This document shows positions 33,901-42,539 of a stretch of DNA of 64,000 bases, piece by piece. The position numbers and the translations under genes were made by a program. Numbering within the stretch: the stretch's first letter is position 1; every line of letters starts with the position of its first letter. This stretch comes from Streptomyces pyxinicus (GTDB lineage: Bacteria; Actinomycetota; Actinomycetes; Streptomycetales; Streptomycetaceae), in NCBI RefSeq assembly GCF_024753135.1, contig NZ_JANUGP010000009.1, positions 186,001 to 250,000 of the forward strand. The letters are read 5' to 3'. Under the pieces are notes generated by a model, which made no database searches, was not told the origin of the DNA, and was given only the letters and a program-made list of their open reading frames with translations.

Positions 33901-34460
33901 CTACCCCTCGTCGTCCTCGTCGTCCTCGTCGAGTTCGACTGTGTCTGGGTCGCGAAGCGGGCGTAGGGCGCCGCCAGCCGGGGTCGAGGCGGTAAAGCTG
34001 TAGCGGCCCAGGACGTTGAGGTTGCGGTGCTTGAGCGGGGAGAGGCGGGCGATGTCCTCGTCCCGGATCCCGTGTCCCTCGGCACGGAGGTGTACGACGG
34101 CGGCGTCGATGTACCGGGTGGTCCAGAGCACCACGGCGTTGAGGACCAGGCCCAGTGAGCCGAGCTGGTCCTCCATCCCGTCCCGGTACGCCTGATGGAT
34201 GGTGCCGCGCTTGCCGTGGCACACGTCGCGGGCCAGCTTGTGCCGGGACTCCTGCACCGTGAGCTGGCGGTTCATCTGGCGGCGGTAGGTGTCGTCGACC
34301 GGGTCGACGACGCGGAGCAGGTGCTCGGTCTTGGCGATCCGGCCGTATTCGGCGAATGCCTGCCCCAGCGGGGTCGGGTGGCCTTCGCGGCCGAACATCC
34401 GCAGCAGGTCGTAGGCGCGTACCTGATTGGTGACCAGGGAACCGGCGACCCGGAGGTGAC
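33901..34460 (-). pseudogene. Tn3-family transposase, C-terminal fragment
   Basis: About 185 residues align with the end of Tn3-type TnpA: RVAGSLVTNQVRAYDLLRMFGREGHPTPLGQAFAEYGRIAKTEHLL, RQMNRQLTVQESRHKLARDVCHGKRG and LGLVLNAVVLWTTRYIDAAV, ending with an acidic DEDDEDDEG tail. The frame upstream of about 34460 is unrelated, so roughly 80 percent of the protein, including two of the three DDE residues, is missing. Together with the resolvase it marks the remains of a Tn3-type transposon. Confidence 0.8.
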
Positions 34461-34737
34461 ATCCCTCCGGAGCCGGAGTTTCGAGAAGGTCTGGGTGCCG
34501 CTGTCCGGCATTCCCGGGCTCCGGGTCCCTGATGCCGGTTCGGGCCATACGGGTTGGGTGTTTTCAGGCCGGTTCTGCACGTGCGTACATCCCCCCACGG
34601 GACAGTTCCGGGCGCGCAGACGGACCCGGGTACCCGTCGACCGGACCAGGCCCCCACCCGGCCCGGGCGCCCCCCTCGTCACACTGTGCCCGGAAGCCAG
34701 AACCTAGCGTATTCGGGGGAGCCACGTCCGCCATGTC
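34461..34737. other. Non-coding gap beside the Tn3 remnant
   Basis: About 280 bases between the transposase fragment and the LysR gene stop. No gene recognised; it should contain the truncation breakpoint of the transposase gene and perhaps a transposon end, which I could not identify. Confidence 0.4.
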
Positions 34738-35709
34738 TCATATTTGCTTACTCATCATGTGATCATCCCTGGCTGGAATCCACCCACTCACAGGCCGCAC
34801 CAGCCACTTCTCCGCGCGAGAGAGTTCGGCCGCCGCCCGGCGCAGCGCGTCCAGACCCGGATGTGCCAGCCCCTTGCGCCAGACCAGCGAGACGGGCGAC
34901 AGCGGGACCGGGGCGACCAGCGGGCGGCGCACGGTGCGGGGCAGCGCCGGGAAGTCCACGACGGCCAGGACCGGGTTGCGGGTCTTGGCGATCATCCGCT
35001 CGAACTCCTCGTCCCCGACGGCCAGCGGCAGCGGCGCGGCCAAGCGGACACCGTGCTCCGCGAAGAGACCCCGGGCCAGGTCGGTCCACTCCGGTGTGCG
35101 CGGGTTGCCGGCGCCCGCGTAGACCTCCTCCCCGGCCAGCGCGCCCACCGGCACCTCCGGCAGGCCGGCCAGGGGGTGGTCCTCGGGCAGGACGACGGCC
35201 ATCGGCTCGTACCGCACCGGCTGCTGCGCCAGACCGGCCCGCAGCGCCGGGTCCAGGCCGGCGAAGCGGCCGAAGGAGGCGTCCAGGCGGCCGGCCAGCA
35301 GCTCGCCCGCGGCTCCGGTCAGGCCGCTCTCGTAGCGGGCCATCAGCTCGCAGTCCGGGGCGAGTTCACGCGCCCGGTGCAGCACCCGGCGGCCGGTGGC
35401 CAGGCCAGGCGAGTTGAGGTCCACGAGCAGCGGGCGGGCCTGGCCGAACGCGGCGAGCAGATCGTCCTGGGCGGCCAGCACCCGCCGGGCGTGCGGCAGC
35501 AGCCGCTCGGCGTCGGCGGTCGGGGTCACCTGCCGGGTGGTGCGCACGAACAGCTCCACGCCCAACTCCCGCTCCAGCCGCCGCACATCACGGCTGAGCG
35601 CCTGCTGGGCGACGTACAGGCGGGCGGCGGCCCGGGTGAAGTGCAGTTCCTCGGCGACGGCGACGAAGGCGCGCAACAGCCGGGGGTCCAGGTGGGAGGG
35701 CGCGGGCAT
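34738..35709 (-). CDS. LysR family transcriptional regulator
   Basis: A 323-residue LysR-type regulator. N-terminal HTH (LLRAFVAVAEELHFTRAAARLYVAQQALSRDVRRLERELG, about residues 12-50) and a substrate-binding effector domain beginning RPLLVDLNSPG. ATG 35709 (MPAPSHLD). It is divergent from an MFS transporter gene with 93 bases between, so it most likely controls that gene and itself. Effector unknown. Confidence 0.9.
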   Translation of the reverse strand: MPAPSHLDPRLLRAFVAVAEELHFTRAAARLYVAQQALSRDVRRLERELGVELFVRTTRQVTPTADAERLLPHARRVLAAQDDLLAAFGQARPLLVDLNSPGLATGRRVLHRARELAPDCELMARYESGLTGAAGELLAGRLDASFGRFAGLDPALRAGLAQQPVRYEPMAVVLPEDHPLAGLPEVPVGALAGEEVYAGAGNPRTPEWTDLARGLFAEHGVRLAAPLPLAVGDEEFERMIAKTRNPVLAVVDFPALPRTVRRPLVAPVPLSPVSLVWRKGLAHPGLDALRRAAAELSRAEKWLVRPVSGWIPARDDHMMSKQI

Positions 35710-35802
35710 GGCGGCGAACGTACCGCATTCACAACGGCGGTGCGTCAATCGGCGCCGAGCAGGTGTTGGACCCGGTGACCGGCGCCGGGCGACCGTGGGC
35801 CC

Positions 35803-37032
35803 ATGCCCCAGCAGACCTCACCGCGCCCCGCCGACCCCGCCCTCCGTACGACCGTCCCGGCAACCGAACCGACGGGCTACCGGCGCCTGTTCGCCCTGCC
35901 GGGCACCCGCGCCTTCACCGCCGGGAACCTGCTCGCGCGGCTGCCCGCCGGGATGTTCGGTGTGAGCGCGGTGGTGATGATCGCTGGGTCCCGGGGCTCG
36001 TACGCGCTCGCCGGTGCCGTCACCGCGACCGGTCTCGTCGCGACCGGCCTCGCCGGGCCGTGCATCGCCCGGCTCGTCGACCGGCACGGGCAGGCCCGCG
36101 TCGCCCTGCCCGCCACCGCGGTCGCGGTGCTCGGCAGCCTCGCGCTGCTGCTGTGCGTACGCTACGACGCCCCCGACTGGACCCTGTTCGCCGCCTACGC
36201 GGCCACCGCCGCGACTCCCAACACCGGCGGCATGTCCCGCGCCCGCTGGGCCCATCTGCTGCGCGACGACCCGGGCGCCCTGCACACCGCGAACTCCTTC
36301 GAACAGGCCGCCGACGAGCTGTGCTTCATGCTCGGACCGGTCCTCGCGTCCTTCCTGACCGGCACCTTCTTCCCGGAGGCCGGCACCCTCACCGGGGCGG
36401 TGCTGCTGCTGTCCGGGATGCTGCTCTTCACCGCCCAGCGGGCGACCGAGCCGCCGACACGGGCGCGCTCGAAGGCGCCGTCACCGCTGCGCGCCCCGGG
36501 CGTCCCGGCCCTGCTGGCCTGCTTCACGGCGACCGGCGCGGTGTTCGGCTCGATGGAGGTCGGCACCCTCGCCTACGCCGACGCGCAGGGGCACCGGGCG
36601 GCGGCCGGCGCGGTCCTCGCCCTCCAGGCGGCGGGCTCGTGCGCGGCGGGCCTGGTCTTCGGCACGCTACGGCGGGCCCGCCCCCGGCTGACCGTCTGCC
36701 TGACGGCGATGGCGGCGCTGATGACCCTGCCCTGGCTCGCCGCGCGCCTCACCGGCTCACTCCTGGCCTTGGCGGCGGCCCTCCTGGTGGCGGGCATGGC
36801 CACCGCGCCCACCATGGTCACGGCCATGACCCTGGTCCAGCACCGCACCCCACCCGACCGCCTCAACGAGGGCATGAGCCTGGTCGTGACCGCCCTCCTC
36901 ACCGGCATCGCCCTCGGCTCGGCGACAGCCGGCTGGACCACCGACCACACCTCCCCCACCTGGACCTACGCCCTACCCCCCACGGCAGCCACCCTGGCCC
37001 TGGTCCTGGCAGCGCTGCAACCCGCCCCGTAA
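35803..37032 (+). CDS. MFS transporter
   Basis: A 409-residue major facilitator protein with 12 predicted helices. RLVDRHGQARVALPATAV matches the loop 2-3 signature region; hydrophobic segments such as AGTLTGAVLLLSGMLLF-type helices continue to the C-terminus (PTAATLALVLAAL). The divergent LysR gene suggests inducible drug or metabolite efflux. No substrate can be named. Confidence 0.88.
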   Translation: MPQQTSPRPADPALRTTVPATEPTGYRRLFALPGTRAFTAGNLLARLPAGMFGVSAVVMIAGSRGSYALAGAVTATGLVATGLAGPCIARLVDRHGQARVALPATAVAVLGSLALLLCVRYDAPDWTLFAAYAATAATPNTGGMSRARWAHLLRDDPGALHTANSFEQAADELCFMLGPVLASFLTGTFFPEAGTLTGAVLLLSGMLLFTAQRATEPPTRARSKAPSPLRAPGVPALLACFTATGAVFGSMEVGTLAYADAQGHRAAAGAVLALQAAGSCAAGLVFGTLRRARPRLTVCLTAMAALMTLPWLAARLTGSLLALAAALLVAGMATAPTMVTAMTLVQHRTPPDRLNEGMSLVVTALLTGIALGSATAGWTTDHTSPTWTYALPPTAATLALVLAALQPAP

Positions 37033-37053
37033 GGGGCGCGGGGAACTGCGCGA
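37032..37053. repeat. 22-bp interspersed repeat, copy 2 (non-coding)
   Basis: Identical over 22 bases to 12018-12039. It overlaps the last base of the MFS stop codon and forms the 3' untranslated region, the usual location of this repeat in Streptomyces. Confidence 0.75.
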
Positions 37054-37089
37054 CCAGCCACGACGCACCCGCAGCCGAGAACGCAACAA

Positions 37090-37124
37090 CAACAGCCCCG
37101 CCGCTGAAAGCGACGGGGCTGTTG
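37090..37124 (-). terminator. Terminator of ssrA
   Basis: CAACAGCCCCG (37090-37100) pairs with CGGGGCTGTTG (37114-37124); on the minus strand TTGTTGCG follows. It lies 30 bases beyond the tmRNA 3' end and may also serve the convergent MFS transcript. Confidence 0.75.
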
Positions 37125-37153
37125 CCACATGGGGTCGAACCCCCGGAGGGGCC

Positions 37154-37522
37154 TGGTGGAGATGGCGGGAATCGAACCCGCGTCCAACGGTGCGGAATCA
37201 GGGCTTCTCCGTGTGCAGTCCGCTTCGCTTTTCTCGGCCCCGGAGATCACGCGGACAAGTCTCCGACGGGCTCAGTCACTGTGTGGTTTCCCTCTTCACC
37301 CCGTGACCGGGATCAAGGTTTAGTTCCCTAGCTGATGCCAGGATCCGGGTCGGGAACAGCCCCGGGCTGACACTTCGCAAGTCGCTACTTAGGCAGCGAG
37401 GGCGAAGGAATCGCGCTTGGTGTTGGCGATTATTTTTTTCGGCCGGTGGTTTACGAGATCATGGCCGCTTCCTCGACACGCTTCCCCTGCTTCGACAGCC
37501 GCTGTCGAAACCGATCATCCCC
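37154..37522 (-). ncRNA. ssrA: tmRNA (transfer-messenger RNA)
   Basis: A 369-base tmRNA. The 5' end GGGGATG (37522-37516) pairs with the 3' CATCTCC to make the acceptor stem, and an encoded CCA ends at 37154. The T-arm reads GGTTCGATTCC. The tag frame starts GCC AAC ACC at 37427 and ends TAA at 37389, giving ANTKRDSFALAA, with the ALAA degradation signal. It rescues stalled ribosomes with SmpB, whose gene lies just upstream on the same strand. At 12 residues the tag is shorter than the S. coelicolor tag I remember. Confidence 0.95.
37389..37427 (-). other. tmRNA tag-peptide reading frame
   Basis: Thirteen codons (12 residues plus TAA) encoding ANTKRDSFALAA. The resume codon is GCC. The C-terminal ALAA is the standard protease-recognition end. 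Confidence 0.9.
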
Positions 37523-37570
37523 ATGTTGTTTTTTCAAGGTGCGCACCGGCCGGAACCAGGTGCTGACGCC

Positions 37571-37599
37571 ATCGTACGGGAACAACGCGGGCCGGTGCC
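37571..37599 (-). promoter_or_regulatory. Possible ssrA promoter
   Basis: TACGAT on the minus strand (37576-37571) is a fair HrdB -10 box about 50 bases upstream of the mature tmRNA end, with TGGCAC about 18 bases before it as a weak -35. A short leader would then be removed by RNase P. Tentative. Confidence 0.3.
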
Positions 37600-37631
37600 A
37601 GCGCATTCCCCGGCGTCGGCGGCGTCGGCGG

Positions 37632-38111
37632 CTAGCCGCGCTGCTTGCGGCGGATCGCCGACATCGTGCGCTCCGCCTCGCGCCGGTCCTGCTTCTCCCG
37701 CAGGGTCTGGCGCTTGTCGTACTCCTTCTTGCCCCTGGCGAGCGCGATCTCGACCTTGGCCCGGCCGTCCTTGAAGTACAGGGCGAGGGGCACGATCGTG
37801 TGACCCGTCTCCTGGGACTTGGACTCCAGCTTGTCGATCTCCACGCGGTGCAGGAGCAGCTTCCGCTTGCGGCGGGCGCTGTGGTTGGTCCAGGTGCCCT
37901 GGCTGTACTCGGGGACGTGCACGTTGTGCAGCCACGCCTCGTGGCCGTCGAGCTGCACGAAGCCGTCGACCAGCGAGGCCCGCCCCTGGCGCAGCGACTT
38001 CACCTCGGTGCCCATGAGGACCAGTCCGGCCTCGTAGGTGTCGAGGATGTGGTAGTCGTGCCGCGCCTTCTTGTTCTGCGCGATCAGCTTGCGCCCTGTT
38101 TCCTTAGCCAT
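37632..38111 (-). CDS. smpB: tmRNA-binding protein SmpB
   Basis: A 159-residue SmpB. The OB-fold core has [27 protein letters not shown] and HVPEYSQGT, and the C-terminal basic tail has [25 protein letters not shown]. It binds the tRNA-like part of tmRNA and brings it to stalled ribosomes. ATG 38111 (MAKETGRK) is the conserved start; an in-frame ATG four codons earlier (38123) lies in the loop of a small hairpin. No Shine-Dalgarno site is visible. ssrA follows 109 bases downstream. Confidence 0.95.
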   Translation of the reverse strand: MAKETGRKLIAQNKKARHDYHILDTYEAGLVLMGTEVKSLRQGRASLVDGFVQLDGHEAWLHNVHVPEYSQGTWTNHSARRKRKLLLHRVEIDKLESKSQETGHTIVPLALYFKDGRAKVEIALARGKKEYDKRQTLREKQDRREAERTMSAIRRKQRG

Positions 38112-38133
38112 AGTGCCGACCATTTTGGCACTA
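38111..38133 (-). promoter_or_regulatory. Small hairpin covering the smpB start
   Basis: TAGTGCC and GGCACTA arms (38111-38117, 38127-38133) form a 7-bp stem directly upstream of and touching the smpB ATG, in the place where a ribosome site would be. It could limit initiation or be a transcription-level element. Confidence 0.35.
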
Positions 38134-38176
38134 CACCGGGGGTGCGGGTACAGCCGATTTCACGGGGCCGCGCGGG

Positions 38177-39364
38177 TCAGGACCGAGCGCCGAGGCCGGT
38201 GAGCACCGTCTCGGCCCGCTGGAGGGCGCCGGAGCCGGCCTCCAGGTCGGGGGTGATGCCCCGGCCGTCGACGGTGTGTCCCGAGGGGGTGCGGTAGTGG
38301 CCGACGGTCAGCTCGGCCACCGCGCCGTCGGGCAGCGCGGTCGGCATCTGGACGGAGCCCTTGCCGAAGGTGCGGGAGCCGACCACCACCGTGCGGCCCC
38401 GGTCCTGGAGGGCGCCGGTGAGCAGTTCGGCGGCGCTCATGGTGCCGCCGTCGACGAGGGCGACCAGCGGGCGGGTGGTGTCGCCGCCGGTGTCGGCGTG
38501 CAGGGCGCGCTGGGCGCCGTCGACGTCGTAGGTGGCGACCAGGCCGCCGTCCAGGAAGGCGGAGGCGGTGCCGACGGCCTCGGTGACCAGGCCGCCGGAG
38601 TTGCCCCGCAGGTCGAGGACGATCCCGGCGCCCGCGGGGGCCTCGCGCACGGCGGCCCGGACGGCGTCGGCGGCGCCCTTGGTGAACGCCGAGACCCGGA
38701 TCAGGGTGACTCCGCCGGGCAGCCGGCCGGCGGTCACGGAGTCGGTGGACAGCTCGGTACGGCGCAGGGTCTCGGTCCACGCGCGGGTGCCGCGCTGGAG
38801 GCCGAGCGTGACCGTCGTACCGGCCGGGGCGGCCTCGGCGTCGCCGCGGAGTAAGGAGAGCACCTCGGTGACCGGGCGGCCGTCGACCCGGTCGCCGTCG
38901 ACGCTGCGCAGCCGGTCGCCCTCGCGGATGCCGGCGGTGGCGGCGGGCGAGCCGGACCGCACCCGGGTCACCTCGACCCGGCCGTCGCGCTCGCGGCGGG
39001 CCCACAGTCCGACGCCGGTGTAGCGGCCGTCGAGGGCGTCCTGGAACTCCTCGAACTCGTCCTCGGAGTAGACGGCGGCCCAGCGGTCCCCGCTGCGGCT
39101 GACCGCGCGTTCGGCCGCCTCCGTGGGGGACTTGCCGTCGGCCGCCGCCTCGACGGCGGCCCTTCGCACCGACTCGTGCCGGGTGTCGGTGCCCCAGCCG
39201 TCCGCCGTGACCCGGCGCGCGGCCTGCTGCGACTCGGATGCCTCGGGCGACTCGGGCAGGGAGCCGGTGGCGGCGCCCGCGGCCAGGACGCCGGCGAAGA
39301 GGAAGGTCAGGGCGGCCCCGCGGCGGATGCGGCGGGGCGGACAGAACAGCTCTCGGCCCGGCAT
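38177..39364 (-). CDS. S41 family C-terminal processing peptidase with PDZ domain
   Basis: A 395-residue secreted or membrane-anchored protease. N-terminal signal anchor (ALTFLFAGVLAAGAATG, about residues 18-34), a PDZ domain (GVGLWARRERDGRVEVTRV to GDRVDGRPV, about 117-165) and the S41 core with LDLRGNSGG, catalytic Ser in GGTMSAAELL (about 308) and Lys in FGKGSVQ (about 334). It should act outside the membrane, trimming exported proteins. It lies between ftsX and smpB on the same strand; in S. coelicolor a similar protease sits beside ftsEX, so a division-linked role is plausible. Confidence 0.92.
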   Translation of the reverse strand: MPGRELFCPPRRIRRGAALTFLFAGVLAAGAATGSLPESPEASESQQAARRVTADGWGTDTRHESVRRAAVEAAADGKSPTEAAERAVSRSGDRWAAVYSEDEFEEFQDALDGRYTGVGLWARRERDGRVEVTRVRSGSPAATAGIREGDRLRSVDGDRVDGRPVTEVLSLLRGDAEAAPAGTTVTLGLQRGTRAWTETLRRTELSTDSVTAGRLPGGVTLIRVSAFTKGAADAVRAAVREAPAGAGIVLDLRGNSGGLVTEAVGTASAFLDGGLVATYDVDGAQRALHADTGGDTTRPLVALVDGGTMSAAELLTGALQDRGRTVVVGSRTFGKGSVQMPTALPDGAVAELTVGHYRTPSGHTVDGRGITPDLEAGSGALQRAETVLTGLGARS

Positions 39365-39431
39365 GGCCGTGAGTCTAGGACAACACGGGGGACCGTACGG
39401 ACGCTTGACCGTACGGTCCCGGGGGGATGCG

Positions 39432-40349
39432 TCACACCTTCAGGTACTTGCGCAGCGCGAAGAACGCCGCAAGCGACGGCATCAGAACACTGGTGGCGAG
39501 GATCAGCGGGAGCTTGGTCAACACCGCGTCCCAGCCGACGAAGTTGATCAGCGTGAGCTTCTCGGACAGGGCCATGCCGTGGTCGATGGTGAAGTACCGC
39601 CCGGCGACCAGGAAGACACAGGCGACGCTGCCGCCGATCAGTCCGGCGACGGCCGCCTCGGCGATGAACGGCGCCTGGATGTAGAAGCCCGAGGCACCGA
39701 CCAGGCGCATGATCCCAGTCTCGCGCCGGCGGCTGAACGCCGACACCCGCACGGTGTTGACGATCAGCAGCAGCGCGACCAGCAGCATCAGCGCCATCAC
39801 CCCGAGCGCGGCCCGGTTCATCAGGTTCAGCAGCTGGAAGAGGTTGTCCAGGATGCCCTTCTGGTCCTGCACCGACTGCACGCCGTCACGGCCGTTGAAC
39901 GCGGACGCGATCACCTGGTACTTCTGCGGGTCCTTGAGCTTGATCCGGTACGACTCCTGCATCTGGTCCGGCGTGAGCGAGCCGGCCAGCGGCGAGTTGC
40001 CGAACTGCTCCTTGTAGTGCTTGTACGCCTGGTCCTGGGACTCGTAGGTGACCGTCTCGACGACCGGCATCTTCTTCAGGTCGGCGAGGATCTGCTTCTT
40101 CTGGTCCTCGGTGACCGCGCCCTTGGCGCAGTGGACGTCCGAATCGGCATCGTGCTTGTTGCACAGGAAGATCGAGACGTTGACCTTGTCGTACCAGTAG
40201 CCCTTCATGGTGCTCACCTGGTCGCTCATCAGCAGGGAGCCGCCGAACAGCGCCAGGGACAGGGCTACGGAGACGATGACGGCGAAGGTCATCGTCAGAT
40301 TGCGGCGGAGACCCACACCGATCTCCGACAGGACGAACTGGGCGCGCAT
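39432..40349 (-). CDS. ftsX: Cell division protein FtsX
   Basis: A 305-residue FtsX: MRAQFVLSEIGVGLRRNLTMTFAVIVSVALSLALFGGSLL is the N-terminal helix region, then an extracellular loop of about 120 residues with two cysteines (FLCNKH, VHCAKG), and three C-terminal helices (MALMLLVALLLIVNTV; AVAGLIGGSVACVFLVAG; ATSVLMPSLAAFFALRKYL). With FtsE it forms an ABC-type complex that controls peptidoglycan hydrolases at division sites. It follows ftsE after 35 bases. Confidence 0.96.
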   Translation of the reverse strand: MRAQFVLSEIGVGLRRNLTMTFAVIVSVALSLALFGGSLLMSDQVSTMKGYWYDKVNVSIFLCNKHDADSDVHCAKGAVTEDQKKQILADLKKMPVVETVTYESQDQAYKHYKEQFGNSPLAGSLTPDQMQESYRIKLKDPQKYQVIASAFNGRDGVQSVQDQKGILDNLFQLLNLMNRAALGVMALMLLVALLLIVNTVRVSAFSRRRETGIMRLVGASGFYIQAPFIAEAAVAGLIGGSVACVFLVAGRYFTIDHGMALSEKLTLINFVGWDAVLTKLPLILATSVLMPSLAAFFALRKYLKV

Positions 40350-40384
40350 GGCGTCTGGTCAAGCCTTTCCGTCGTGAACTTGCT

Positions 40385-41074
40385 TCAGTGCTGGTAGCCG
40401 TAGACGCCGCGGGCCTGGTCGCGGACGAGGCGGCCCTTCTCCAGCTCGATGACGCGCTTGCGCATCTGGTCCACGATGTTCTGGTCGTGCGTCGCCATGA
40501 TGACGGTCGTGCCCGTCCGGTTGATCCGGTCGAGCAGCTTCATGATGCCGACGGAGGTCTGCGGGTCGAGGTTGCCGGTGGGCTCGTCGGCGATCAGCAG
40601 CTTGGGCCGGTTGACGAAGGCGCGCGCGATGGCGACGCGCTGCTGCTCGCCGCCGGACAGCTCGCCGGGCATCCGGTCCTCCTTGCCGCCGAGGCCGACG
40701 AGGTCGAGCACCTGCGGCACGGACTTGCGGGTCTCGCCGCGGGACTTGCCGATCACCTCCTGCGCGAAGGCCACGTTCTCCGCGACCGTCTTGTTCGGCA
40801 GCAGGCGGAAGTCCTGGAACACCGTCCCGAGCTGGCGGCGCATCTGCGGCACCTTCCAGTTGGAGAGGCGGGCGAGGTCCTTGCCCAGCACGTGCACCTG
40901 GCCGTGGCTGCACCGCTCCTCGCGGAGGACCAGCCGCAGGAAGGTGGACTTTCCGGAGCCGGAGGACCCCACGAGGAAGACGAACTCGCCCTTCTCCACC
41001 TCAAGGGAGACATCCCTCAGGGCGGGGCGGGTCTGCTTGGGGTAGACCTTGGAGACGTTGTCGAATCGGATCAC
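40385..41074 (-). CDS. ftsE: Cell division ATP-binding protein FtsE
   Basis: A 229-residue ABC ATPase: Walker A GSSGSGKS (about residues 37-44), FtsE-typical [13 protein letters not shown]-loop, signature [14 protein letters not shown] and Walker [16 protein letters not shown] 41074 ([13 protein letters not shown]). Partner of FtsX; the pair transmits ATP hydrolysis to cell-wall hydrolases outside the membrane. Upstream is a divergent small zinc-ribbon membrane protein gene with about 255 bases between. Confidence 0.96.
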   Translation of the reverse strand: MIRFDNVSKVYPKQTRPALRDVSLEVEKGEFVFLVGSSGSGKSTFLRLVLREERCSHGQVHVLGKDLARLSNWKVPQMRRQLGTVFQDFRLLPNKTVAENVAFAQEVIGKSRGETRKSVPQVLDLVGLGGKEDRMPGELSGGEQQRVAIARAFVNRPKLLIADEPTGNLDPQTSVGIMKLLDRINRTGTTVIMATHDQNIVDQMRKRVIELEKGRLVRDQARGVYGYQH

Positions 41075-41329
41075 GGATGCACCACGAGTCGCCGGGGGTA
41101 GATGAGCGTGACCATACGCGAACCGGGTGTGCAAGTGCAGTCGCGGGTTGAGGTTGGGCAATACTTGTGCGGTTTTGTACCCGCTCCTGATTTCCGCACC
41201 GGTCTTTCCGGGCCCCGCGCGGGCTCCGGTGGAACCTGGCACAGTGGAGGGGGGAACGTTCCCGTTTCCGTGAGCGTTGTAGTTCGTGAGCGGTGTAGGT
41301 GTGATGGCCGGTGCGAGGAGGGCGAGCGC

Positions 41330-41521
41330 ATGACGTACGACCGGTTGGTGTGCGCGAACTGCGCGGCGCCCGTGAGCGAGGGCCGGTGCCCGGTGTGCCG
41401 GGCCAACCGTGCGCGCATGCAGCAGGAGGGCTTCCTGGGCGGGCTGAACCCGATGGCGCTCGTGGCGATGCTGGCGGTGCTGATCGCCGCGGTCGCGCTG
41501 CTGGCGCATCAGACCGCGTAA
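41330..41521 (+). CDS. 63-residue zinc-ribbon membrane protein
   Basis: [38 protein letters not shown] carries a CxxC-x8-CxxC zinc ribbon (C8, C11, C20, C23), followed by one transmembrane helix (about 41-60, [19 protein letters not shown]). GGAGGG lies about seven bases before the ATG. Divergent from ftsE and followed by a strong terminator. Conserved small protein of unknown function; the layout suggests a cytoplasmic ribbon tethered to the membrane. Confidence 0.8.
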   Translation: MTYDRLVCANCAAPVSEGRCPVCRANRARMQQEGFLGGLNPMALVAMLAVLIAAVALLAHQTA

Positions 41522-41563
41522 CCGCGTAGGGACCCGCCCGAAGACGACCCGGCGGACAGCCGG

Positions 41564-41594
41564 AAGGGCCCGGAGCGGCATGCTCCGGGCCCTT
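41564..41594. terminator. Bidirectional terminator
   Basis: AAGGGCCCGGAGC (41564-41576) pairs perfectly with 41582-41594 around GGCAT. It separates the zinc-ribbon gene from the convergent surface-protein gene. Confidence 0.85.
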
Positions 41595-41636
41595 CACCGT
41601 GCATCACGCGTGCGCTGCGTGACCGTGCGGCCACGC

Positions 41637-42539
41637 TCAGGCCGCGGCGCCGCCCCGGGCGCCGGCCAGACGCGGCAGCACCCGGAAGCCGATGCCGCCG
41701 GCGATCATCGTCGCGGCACCGATGAGCAGGAACGCGGTCTGCCCGGCACCGGTCTCGGCGAGCTGCTTGTCGCCGCCCTGGGCCGTGGTGTCGGAGCCCG
41801 TGTCGGTGATGACCGAGGAGCCCTCTTCCTGCGAGGCGTTGTCGTTGCCACCGTTGGGCGTGGTGTTGTTGCCGCCGTCGGTGGAGCCACCGCCGGACGC
41901 GTTGCCGCCACCGGTCGAGTGGCCGCCGGTGTCGCCGCCGGTGTTGCCGCCGCCGGTCGAGTTGCCACCGGTCGAGTTGCCGCCGGTCGAGTTCCCACCG
42001 TCGCCGCCGGTGTTGCCGGAGCCGCCGTCGGTGCCGGTGCCGCCGGTGTTGCCGGAGCCGCCGTCGGTGCCGGTGCCGCCGTCGGTGGTGGAGCCACCGT
42101 CCGTGCCACCGCTGGTGCCGGTGCTGCCGTCGGTCGTGGTGCCACCGTCTGTGCCGCCGTCGGTACCGGTGCTGCCGTCGGTCGTGGTGCCACCGTCCGT
42201 GCCGCCGTCGGTACCGGTGCTGCCGTCGGTCGTGGTGCCGGCGTCGGTGCCGCCGATGGTGACCGTGCCGCTGACACCGCCGTCCCCGCCGTCCGTGGTG
42301 GAGCCGCCGTCGGTGCCCTCGGTCACGCCCACGGAGGCGCCCGAGATGTCACCCTCGGTGCTGCCCTCGGTCGTGCCGTCGGTGTCCTTGCCGTCGGCGG
42401 TCACGCCGATGCTGATCGGACCGGCCTGGATGTTGGCGTCGAGTGCGGACGCCGCACCCGCGGCGGTCAGGGACGCACCGGCCGCGATCACGGCGCCCGC
42501 GGCTATCCGCGCGACCCGGATCCGCGTCTTCTTCGTCAT
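41637..42539 (-). CDS. Sortase-anchored Thr/Gly/Asp-rich surface protein (LAETG)
   Basis: A 300-residue cell-wall protein. A signal peptide (RIAAGAVIAAGASLTAAGAASA, residues 9-32) leads into about 200 residues of low-complexity repeats built on TDGGTTTDGSTGTDGG and GGNSTGG. The C-terminus has the sortase signal LAETG (residues 260-264), a hydrophobic helix (TAFLLIGAATMIAGGIGF) and a short basic tail. LAXTG is the class E sortase motif of Streptomyces. The repeats are likely O-glycosylated or act as a spacer. It begins with ATG 42539 and is convergent to the zinc-ribbon gene. Confidence 0.88.
   Translation of the reverse strand: MTKKTRIRVARIAAGAVIAAGASLTAAGAASALDANIQAGPISIGVTADGKDTDGTTEGSTEGDISGASVGVTEGTDGGSTTDGGDGGVSGTVTIGGTDAGTTTDGSTGTDGGTDGGTTTDGSTGTDGGTDGGTTTDGSTGTSGGTDGGSTTDGGTGTDGGSGNTGGTGTDGGSGNTGGDGGNSTGGNSTGGNSTGGGNTGGDTGGHSTGGGNASGGGSTDGGNNTTPNGGNDNASQEEGSSVITDTGSDTTAQGGDKQLAETGAGQTAFLLIGAATMIAGGIGFRVLPRLAGARGGAAA

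Noticed and set aside
41705-42277. Ala/Pro/Thr-rich protein in a second minus-strand frame
   Set aside because: Shadow of the repeat-rich LAETG surface protein in another frame.
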